A stretch of 55,041 bases of DNA from Paratractidigestivibacter sp963640745 (GTDB taxonomy: Bacteria; Actinomycetota; Coriobacteriia; Coriobacteriales; Atopobiaceae): contig CAVIBB010000003.1 of the NCBI GenBank assembly GCA_963640745.1, forward strand, positions 1-55,041, written 5' to 3'. Each line of letters starts with the position of its first letter. The first letter of the stretch is position 1. Under the pieces are notes generated by a model. It was not told the DNA's origin and ran no database searches. It saw nothing but the letters and a program-made list of their open reading frames with translations. Below, piece by piece: positions 49,659 to 55,041 of the stretch. The position numbers were made by a program, and so were the translations under genes.

Positions 49659-50822
49659 ATTACGATTACGAAATACAAGACAATCAACCACAGTACCGCC
49701 CTAACGGCCGACAGGGAGGGAGGCAGGTTCGCCCGCGTCAAGGGCGCCGCCAACCTCAGGGCGTACGCCGCCGCCAGGCTGGACAGGGAGCCGCACGGGA
49801 GAGGCCGCGTTTGCCCCGTCTGCGGGAGCGGGAGCCGCAAGGACTCCGCGTTCAGCATCACGCCGGACGGGCGGCGCTGGACATGCTTCTCGTGCGGCTC
49901 AGGCGGGGACGTGTTCGACCTCGCGGGCGCGGTACTCGGGACGGCCGACCGCAACGCCGAGCTGGAGGAAGTGGCCGCGTTCGCCGGCGTCCCCTCCCAC
50001 AGCGAGAGGGCGGCGCGGGGGCGCGAGACCACGGCGGAACGCCTGGAGCGGAAACGGGCGGCACTCAGGGCGTCGGCGAGGAAGGCGCGCGACGCGGCCG
50101 CGCTGGAGAGCAACAGGCGCCGCCACGCCGAGGGCATAAAGGCCGCGCAGGCCCGCATATCCGAGCCGGGCGCCGTGGCCTACCTGGAGTCGCGCGGCAT
50201 CGACCTGGGGACCGCGCGCGAATGGGGGCTGGGGTACGCCGAGGGGTCCACGCGCTACAGGACGCCGCACATCGTCATACCCTACCCCGGAAGCGCCTAT
50301 TACCACATCGACCGGACAATAATGCCCGAGAGCACGCCCTGGAAGTACTTCAAATGGCCGGCCGCCGAGATAGGGCTCGAACCGCTCTGGAACCCGGCCG
50401 CCCTCGACTCCCCCGTGGCGTGCGTCGTTGAGGGACAGTTCGACGCCCTCGCGGTCCAGTCCTGCGGGGTCATGCCCGCAATCAGCCTGGGAGGGCACGG
50501 GACACGCGCGCTCATGGGCGAGGTGGGCCGGCGCGGATGGCGGGGCGCCCTCGTGCTCATGGAGGACCCTGACGAGAGCGGCGTGAAAGCGTCCATGGCC
50601 CTCGCCGGCGAGCTCACGCGGGCGGGCGTCTGCTGCACCATCTTCACCTATTGGCCGTGGGACGAGGGTGCGGGCGGCCCCCTGTACGGGGACGCGGCGG
50701 AGTGGCACGCGGCCGACCGCGCGGGGCTCGCGTCGGCCCTTCTGCGCGCCGAGTCCGACGCGCTGGAGGTCGCGGCCGCATGCTACGGGCGTCGGGCGGA
50801 AGGCGGGCCGGATGGCGAGTAG
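49659..50822 (+). CDS. DnaG-type primase (zinc finger plus Toprim)
   Basis: 387 residues if translation starts at ATT 49659. A four-cysteine zinc finger (Cys52, Cys55, Cys76, Cys79: CPVCG...CFSCG) and a Toprim core (VVEGQFDALAV with Glu258, and MEDPDESG with Asp303 and Asp305) show a primase. The frame has no ATG, GTG or TTG between the very early opening at 49281 and the zinc finger. A perfect GGAGG at 49650-49654 points to ATT at 49659 or 49665. The end overlaps the next gene by 11 bp. It would prime replication with the DnaB-like ATPase of the same block. Confidence 0.85.
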   Translation: MTITKYKTINHSTALTADREGGRFARVKGAANLRAYAAARLDREPHGRGRVCPVCGSGSRKDSAFSITPDGRRWTCFSCGSGGDVFDLAGAVLGTADRNAELEEVAAFAGVPSHSERAARGRETTAERLERKRAALRASARKARDAAALESNRRRHAEGIKAAQARISEPGAVAYLESRGIDLGTAREWGLGYAEGSTRYRTPHIVIPYPGSAYYHIDRTIMPESTPWKYFKWPAAEIGLEPLWNPAALDSPVACVVEGQFDALAVQSCGVMPAISLGGHGTRALMGEVGRRGWRGALVLMEDPDESGVKASMALAGELTRAGVCCTIFTYWPWDEGAGGPLYGDAAEWHAADRAGLASALLRAESDALEVAAACYGRRAEGGPDGE

Positions 50823-51171
50823 TCAGCGACCGCGCAAGGGTCCTTACGGGCGTATCTACGGCCCGTGGATTAAAGACCTCCCGCGCATGGGCCACAACGA
50901 GTTGCGCATCCTTCTCACGCTCTTGGAACGGCTCGATTTCGACGAGCACGGCAACGCGACCGCCTGGCAGCCCCGCGCCGTGATGGCCGAGAGCCTGGGG
51001 CTGAGCGAGCGCCAAGTGTCGGACGCCGTTAGGCGCCTGAGGGAGAAAGGCGTCATCAGCGTCAAGCGCCCGGGATGCAACGGCCACGCGACCGTCTACA
51101 ACGTCATGCCCGGCAAGCCGTGGCCCGCCGAGCCCGTGCGGCTAGGCGTGAAGAGGAGGCGCGCGGGCTGA
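50812..51171 (+). CDS. Winged-helix protein, probable replication or partner-loading factor
   Basis: 119 residues. ATG 50812 lies inside the end of the primase gene, so it is coupled. The core HNELRILLTLLERLDFDEHG, AVMAESLGLSERQVSDAVRRL and KGVISVKRPG is a MarR/HTH_36-type winged helix of the kind found at the start of phage and plasmid replication initiators. A basic tail (RLGVKRRRAG) follows. It has no separate initiator domain, so origin binding or transcriptional control are equally possible. It lies between primase and helicase-like genes. Confidence 0.75.
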   Translation: MASSQRPRKGPYGRIYGPWIKDLPRMGHNELRILLTLLERLDFDEHGNATAWQPRAVMAESLGLSERQVSDAVRRLREKGVISVKRPGCNGHATVYNVMPGKPWPAEPVRLGVKRRRAG

Positions 51172-51372
51172 AGGCGCGCGGCCCCACGCGTACCAACGGG
51201 GGGCCGCACGTCGGTAAGGCACGCGGCCCCCCGCGCACCTTCAGCACCCGAAAACGCTGAGGGCACGCGCGCCGCACCCGTGAAGGGCACGCATCCCACG
51301 CGTACCCATAAGAATAAATAAGGGGGCACGCCCGCTAGGCGGCGGGCGGCCCCGAACCGAAGGAGTTTAACC

Positions 51373-52320
51373 ATGGACAGCATCACCGAAGAGGGCAGCG
51401 TCTTCAACGACTGGGAAGAGCTCGCGGGTTTTTTCGGGACGCCCGAGGGGGACGAAAGCGAGTTCCTGAACCCGCCGAAGCTCACGCCGACGGGGATAGC
51501 CCGCCTCGACCGCGATTTCCTCAGGGGCGGCATGGCGCCGGGCGTCTACGTACTCATGGCCGAGCCCGGGGCCGGCAAGTCGGCCGCCGCTATCCAAATA
51601 TCGCTGAACGTAGCCGGGAGGGGCGGCAAGGTCCTGTTCGTCACGGCCGAGATGACCAGGCAGCAGTGCATAGCCCGCGCCTGTTCCTCCCTATCGGCCG
51701 AGGGCGGCCGCGCGGGGAGTTTCGAGTACGGAGACTGGGAGAGCATGGGCGCCGAGGAGAAGGGCCGGCGCAAGGGGCTCGCGGCGATGAAGCTTCTCCG
51801 CGAGCGGTGCCCGGGGCTGGTGTTCGCCGACCTGGAAGGCGTACGCGAGCTCACGGGGAGCGAAGGCAGCGCGGAGGACGTCGCGGAGTTGGCCCGGGCC
51901 GCCGCCGAACTCGGGCTAGACCTGCTAGTCGTGGATTACCTGCAATGGCTGCCTTCCCCGACCGAGGACGGCCGGCCGGTGTACCAGGACGAGCTCACGT
52001 GCATAAAGGCCTCTTCCCGTACGCTCTGCGACGCCGCCAAGGAGCTGAGGATTCCCGTGATAGCGGTATCGACCATGGGGCGGGCGGCGCGGCGCTCCAA
52101 GGAGGCCGACCTATCGGGCGCCTACGGCTCAAGCGGCATCGAGTACGACGCGACGGGCGTCTGGCAGCTCAAGAGGGGCGAGGAGCAGGCGGAGGACGCG
52201 AACGGCGCCAAGGAGCTGGAGCTGTTCGTGCTCAAGAACCGCCGGGGGCGCTCAAACGACGAACTGACGCTCTGGTACGACGCGCCGCACAACCGCGTAA
52301 CCGCGTCCTGGGACGAGTGA
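51373..52320 (+). CDS. DnaB-like RecA-fold ATPase (replicative helicase/RepA type)
   Basis: 315 residues, start ATG 51373 with AAGGAG upstream. Walker A is AEPGAGKSAA (Lys69), followed by FVTAEMTRQQ. Walker B is LLVVDYLQWLP (Asp188). A later segment DLSGAYGSSGIEYDATGVW matches the DnaB C-terminal motif that carries an arginine-finger region and the SG.IE.DA pattern. There is no DnaB N-terminal domain, so it resembles the small hexameric RepA helicases of plasmids and satellites. It ends the replication block; the arm sites and attR follow within 200 bp. Confidence 0.87.
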   Translation: MDSITEEGSVFNDWEELAGFFGTPEGDESEFLNPPKLTPTGIARLDRDFLRGGMAPGVYVLMAEPGAGKSAAAIQISLNVAGRGGKVLFVTAEMTRQQCIARACSSLSAEGGRAGSFEYGDWESMGAEEKGRRKGLAAMKLLRERCPGLVFADLEGVRELTGSEGSAEDVAELARAAAELGLDLLVVDYLQWLPSPTEDGRPVYQDELTCIKASSRTLCDAAKELRIPVIAVSTMGRAARRSKEADLSGAYGSSGIEYDATGVWQLKRGEEQAEDANGAKELELFVLKNRRGRSNDELTLWYDAPHNRVTASWDE

Positions 52321-52465
52321 GGGCGCGGGAGCGCCGGCAAGAGGGCCTATAGGGGGAAGGCCCGGCCGGCGGGCGAGCAGGCGCCGCGTTCCATCAGGAA
52401 TCGTGACGGAAACCCCGCGCCGAGCACCGGGCCGCCAAGCGGGTTAATCCGTGTTCCCCGCGTCA

Positions 52466-52498
52466 TTTGTTCCCCAATTTGTTCCCCTGGGGAACAAA
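52466..52498. repeat. TTTGTTCCCC repeats at the right end (probable integrase arm sites)
   Basis: Direct copies at 52466-52475 and 52478-52487, and an inverted copy GGGGAACAAA at 52489-52498. The spacing of the two direct copies (12 bp) is the same as at the left end. The region 52321-52465 shows no gene. Confidence 0.8.
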
Positions 52499-52512
52499 AC
52501 ACCCCGGATAGC

Positions 52513-52605
52513 AAAACAGGTAGTTAACCAAATATGGCCAACTACCTGCGTTAATTCGGTGGTGCGCCGTCAGGGTTTCGAACCCTGGACCTTGGGATTA
52601 AAAGT
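52513..52605. repeat. attR overlapping tRNA-Lys 3' half and terminator
   Basis: The right copy of the element's direct repeat. It includes a terminator-like hairpin (AGGTAGTT/AACTACCT, 52518-52548) that on the minus strand is followed by TTTT. This hairpin, carried in by the element, would terminate the restored tRNA-Lys. Confidence 0.93.
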
Positions 52606-52635
52606 CCCCTGCTCTACCAGCTGAGCTAACGGCGC
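52560..52635 (-). tRNA. tRNA-Lys (anticodon TTT), integration site
   Basis: The acceptor GCGCCGT pairs with ACGGCGC, the discriminator is A, and CCA is encoded. The anticodon loop CTTTTAA gives TTT. The 5' half is chromosomal; the 3' half up to 52605 is shared with attL. Confidence 0.97.
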
Positions 52636-52692
52636 GTATGCGGTTTTTGATTCTAACACGACACGCTGCGAGGCGATGGCGCGGCAAGGCCC

Positions 52693-52832
52693 CCTACTTT
52701 TCGAGGTTATGCGAGGTCACAACGAGAGCAATCTCGCATAACCCTCAAAAACAGGCAATTAATGCCCTGAAGTTCGGGGTTATGCGAGGTTGCTTCCAAA
52801 CTAACGTCGCATAACCCCAGTTCTCAGGGGCA
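52693..52832. repeat. Paired GGGTTATGCG-type inverted repeats (copy 2)
   Basis: Two hairpin units: TTTTCGAGGTTATGCGAG (52698) with CTCGCATAACCCTCAAAA (52733), and TTCGGGGTTATGCGAGG (52773) with CGCATAACCCCAG (about 52809). The middle spacer (ACAGGC...CCCTGAA) also resembles that of copy 1 at 3126-3262. It lies between tRNA-Lys and the M29 peptidase end. Confidence 0.9.
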
Positions 52833-52852
52833 ATTCCTCAATCGACCCGGTT

Positions 52853-54136
52853 CTAGCCCTCCCAGACCCACTGACCGTCGGCAAAGACCGGGGTCTCGGA
52901 GCCGTCCGCGGCCACGCCCCAGATGTTCATGTCGTCAGAACCGATCATAAAGTCCACGTGCGTGGAGCTCTGGTTCACTCCCAAGGCCATGAGACCATCC
53001 TTGTCGGTCTCGAGCCCGCCTTCGACGCACTCCGGGAACCCGGTGCCCAGCGCCAGGTGACAACTGGCGTTCTCGTCATAAAGGGTGTCAAAGAAGAGGG
53101 TCTTGCTTTGGCGAATCGGGGTGTTCTTGGACACAAGCGCGCACTCGCCAAGGCGACAGCTGTTCTCGTCGCACTCGATGATGTGCTTAAGCACGTCGCG
53201 ACCCTGAGCTGCGTCGTATTCAACAACGCGACCGCCCTCGAAGCGCAACCAGAAGTCGCGGACAATCTGCCCAGCATGGACAAGCGGCATGGCCGAATAC
53301 ACGATGCCGTCGGCACGCATGCGGTCGGGCGAGGTAAAGACCTCCTCGGTCGGGATGTTGGGGAAGAAGACCGTGCCCGAGGTGGTGCGGCCCGCGCCGC
53401 CGTCCCAGAGGTGGCCCGCCGTAAGCCCAACGGTGAGGTCCGTGCCGTTCGAAGAGCTATAGCGTAGCGCGTCGAAGTGATGCTGGTTAAGGAACCGCTT
53501 GGCCTTCTCAAAGGAGGCGTTGTGCGTCTCCCACGCGCTCTCGGGGTCCTCGCCGTCGGCACGCGCGGTCGTAAGGATCAGGTTCCACAGGCGATAGACG
53601 GCCTCGGCCTCAGAAAGATCGGGGAAGACCTGCTTGGCCCACGCAGCGACCGGCACGCCGGCGATGCACCAAACGTTGCGGCCGAAGTCCATCCCCTCGC
53701 GGAACGACTTGCACTGCGTGTTGCGAGCCTTGGCGGCGGCGGCGGGCTTGGCGGGGTCGATGCCCTTAAAGGCCGACGGGTCGGAACCCTCCAGGAAGAG
53801 GAACGCGGCGCCGGCCTCGGCAAGGCTGTTGAGCTGCTCGACTTTCCAAGACGGAGTCTGCTCGAACCAGGAGGTCTCGACGTTCTCGTAGGTGAGGCGC
53901 GTAACCTCGTCGTCGGTCCAGATCACGGTGACGTGGCCTGCGCCGGCGCGGTAAGCCGCAGCGACGACGCGGCGGGCAAAGTCAGCGCGCTCAACAGGGG
54001 CCTGGAGCACGAGCTCCTGGCCACGCTTAATGGCAGCGCCCTTCTTTACCAGGAGGTTTGCGTATAGGTCGAGCTGTTCGGAGAGCGCATCGGTGGCGAT
54101 GCGACATTCTTCGTCGGTCATGGGGACAAAAGACAT
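52853..54136 (-). CDS. M29-family aminopeptidase (AmpS/PepS-like)
   Basis: 427 residues from ATG 54136 (AAAGGAA upstream). Family features: LYANLLVKKGAAIKRGQELVLQ near the N terminus; FFPNIPTEEVFTSPDRMRADG with a metal-binding Glu; a metal region near CDENSCRLGECALVSKNTPI; TLFFDTLYDENASCHLALG with catalytic Tyr/His; and STHVDFMIG near the end. M29 enzymes are cytoplasmic, metal-dependent, and remove N-terminal residues. It stands alone between tRNA-Lys and tRNA-Gly. Confidence 0.92.
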   Translation of the reverse strand: MSFVPMTDEECRIATDALSEQLDLYANLLVKKGAAIKRGQELVLQAPVERADFARRVVAAAYRAGAGHVTVIWTDDEVTRLTYENVETSWFEQTPSWKVEQLNSLAEAGAAFLFLEGSDPSAFKGIDPAKPAAAAKARNTQCKSFREGMDFGRNVWCIAGVPVAAWAKQVFPDLSEAEAVYRLWNLILTTARADGEDPESAWETHNASFEKAKRFLNQHHFDALRYSSSNGTDLTVGLTAGHLWDGGAGRTTSGTVFFPNIPTEEVFTSPDRMRADGIVYSAMPLVHAGQIVRDFWLRFEGGRVVEYDAAQGRDVLKHIIECDENSCRLGECALVSKNTPIRQSKTLFFDTLYDENASCHLALGTGFPECVEGGLETDKDGLMALGVNQSSTHVDFMIGSDDMNIWGVAADGSETPVFADGQWVWEG

Positions 54137-54288
54137 GTATGAATTCCTTTCGGCGATGGGCCGGGCCTTCTTCGTATACCCAACCGCACGGCGGCACGAA
54201 CCGCGGGCGCGTCGGGAGGGCATATGCAACGGTAAAAGGTTGGCGCGCGGGATTTGTCGAGATATTTGTGATAGGATTAGATTTCTAC

Positions 54289-54363
54289 GCGGGCATCGCC
54301 AAGTGGTAAGGCATCAGCTTCCCAAGCTGACATCCGCGGGTTCGAGTCCCGTTGCCCGCTCCA
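54289..54363 (+). tRNA. tRNA-Gly (anticodon CCC)
   Basis: The acceptor GCGGGCA pairs with TGCCCGC, the discriminator is T and CCA is encoded. The anticodon stem TCAGC/GCTGA closes loop TTCCCAA, giving CCC. The T-arm GGTTCGAGTCC is present. Confidence 0.96.
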
Positions 54364-54375
54364 TAGATTTGACTG

Positions 54376-54408
54376 AAGAGCCGTCCATTTGGACGGCTCT
54401 TCTTTTGT
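54376..54408 (+). terminator. Terminator of tRNA-Gly
   Basis: Perfect 11-bp arms AAGAGCCGTCC and GGACGGCTCTT around ATTT, followed by CTTTTGTTT. Confidence 0.93.
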
Positions 54409-54448
54409 TTGGCGCCGACGAAATGGCGCCCAGGCATCGACTGAAGCA

Positions 54449-54477
54449 AGAAAAGGCCCCGCGAAGCGCGAGGCCTT
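54449..54477 (-). terminator. Terminator of the M28-like peptidase gene
   Basis: On the minus strand AAGGCCTCGCG and CGCGGGGCCTT pair around a short loop, followed by TTCTTG. Confidence 0.8.
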
Positions 54478-54507
54478 CTGAGCTGCAGGGTTTCTTGCCG
54501 GCGGGGA

Positions 54508-55041
54508 CTAGCTGCGGCGGATAAGCTCCGTGACGGCTTCCGTGACGGCGACGGCCTGAGCGGGCACCACATTGCTGGCAACATCGGCGGAGGTGCGGGA
54601 CAGAGCTCGCATGCCGGCGTCGTCGGTGCCCATGATGGTGAGGCCGCGCAGCGACGAGAGCATCGCGGGCGTCGCATCCGTGGAAGCCCAGTCGTACTTA
54701 GTGCGCTCGACGGGAATGTGCAGGTCATCAGCCACGTTGGTCATCATGCGCAGCATGCGGCGGTCGGCACGGCGGGTAACGAGCAGGCCCTCGTGCGAGA
54801 GCAGCGTGATGTCGCCGGCCGCGACGGAATCGAGGTTGATGACGAACGAGCCGCGAATCTGCTTGCGGTGCTGCGCGAGGAACGCGCGCATGCCCGCGTG
54901 GTCGCAGTCGCTCGCGCCCAGGGCGACGAACCAGATGTCGTGGCAGAGAAGGGCGTCGTCGCCGAGGCCCAGGATCTCCTCGCGGAGGTCTTCCTCAGTG
55001 GGGACGTTCTCGTTGGCAAGGTCAGCGCCCTCGCCGTCGCC
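54508..55041 (-). CDS. M28-like metallopeptidase, C-terminal part (runs off the window)
   Basis: The last 177 residues of a gene that begins beyond 55041. HDIWFVALGASDCDHAGMRAFL and FVINLDSVAAGDITLL match the end of an M28-type peptidase domain, where the GAS/E..H.G.. turn and the Asn-Leu-Asp strand hold metal ligands. A later STDATPAMLSSLRGLTIMG contains the Asp-like position before the final helix, and the protein ends ELIRRS. The residue pattern departs from the classic GAEE.G signature, so the assignment is tentative. A terminator follows. Confidence 0.65.
   Translation of the reverse strand, partial: GDGEGADLANENVPTEEDLREEILGLGDDALLCHDIWFVALGASDCDHAGMRAFLAQHRKQIRGSFVINLDSVAAGDITLLSHEGLLVTRRADRRMLRMMTNVADDLHIPVERTKYDWASTDATPAMLSSLRGLTIMGTDDAGMRALSRTSADVASNVVPAQAVAVTEAVTELIRRS

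Larger units (their letters stand above)
44430..52605. mobile_element. Integrated tRNA-Lys element with integrase and primase-helicase module (about 8.08 kb)
   Basis: 93-bp direct repeats (44430-44522 and 52513-52605; at most five mismatches) bound a block containing a tyrosine integrase next to the left end, an unknown gene behind it, two small unknown ORFs, an Xis-like protein, a primase, a winged-helix protein and a DnaB-like ATPase. All genes are on the plus strand. Repeats TTTGTTCCCC near both ends look like integrase arm sites. A 1.5-kb non-coding core has iteron-like repeats and hairpins. There are no capsid, terminase, relaxase or type IV secretion genes. Codons ATA and AGG look commoner than in the host genes. 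It could be a phage-satellite-like or plasmid-like integrative element. Confidence 0.9.

Noticed and set aside
44430..52605. Ordinary prophage or conjugative element
   Set aside because: No capsid, portal, terminase, tail, lysis, relaxase, coupling protein or type IV secretion gene can be recognised, and the element is only about 8 kb long.

Overview
The window is high-GC actinobacterial DNA. It most resembles the Coriobacteriia, probably a Collinsella-like gut bacterium. This rests on a fha-pstP-rodA/pbpA-pknB cluster of actinobacterial type in which the SEDS and transpeptidase genes are fused, a veg-ispE pair, a mannose-family PTS operon for amino sugars, and cell-wall sorting signals of the TPKTGD type. 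The genus is inferred; no rRNA is present.

Layout. 1-3061: tRNA-Pro, ispE, veg, an M24 aminopeptidase and tRNA-Leu. 3378-13312: a tightly coupled Ser/Thr phosphorylation and cell-wall operon (non-RD kinase, fhaA interrupted by an assembly gap, fhaB, PP2C phosphatase, an FtsW/RodA-PBP fusion, PASTA kinase), followed by a membrane-anchored alpha/beta hydrolase. 14964-26145: a probably complete GalNAc/galactosamine-tagatose locus. It contains a NagA/AgaA deacetylase, AgaS, a GntR-UTRA regulator, PTS IID, IIC, IIB, a YajC-like protein and IIA, two DeoR regulators, a class II tagatose-bisphosphate aldolase and a LacC-like kinase. Together these take a PTS-imported amino sugar to triose phosphates. 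26312-44029: tRNA-Arg, purC, a two-component system, a Tat lipoprotein, a TSCPD protein, a cell-wall-anchored surface protein and a decayed paralogue, purB, a CmpB-like membrane protein, two tandem GHSRG lipase-like proteins, argH and argG.

44430-52605 is an integrated mobile element of about 8.08 kb in the 3' end of tRNA-Lys(TTT). It has 93-bp direct repeats at its ends, a tyrosine integrase beside the left end and TTTGTTCCCC repeats near both ends that look like integrase arm sites. It also carries an Xis-like protein and a replication block: a zinc-finger/Toprim primase without a canonical start codon, a winged-helix protein and a DnaB-like RecA ATPase. A 1.5-kb non-coding region holds iteron-like repeats, tandem operators and large hairpins. 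I see no capsid, terminase, relaxase or secretion gene. It could be a phage-satellite-like or plasmid-like integrative replicon and is the best candidate here for an undescribed system. After it come tRNA-Lys, an M29 aminopeptidase, tRNA-Gly and a partial M28-like peptidase.

The chromosome outside the element carries several intergenic inverted-repeat arrays. Two unrelated ones share a 41-bp pitch and mirror symmetry. The word TTCTTGCC is strikingly common outside the element, and I did not see it inside. N runs lie at 5567-5576 and 47860-47945.
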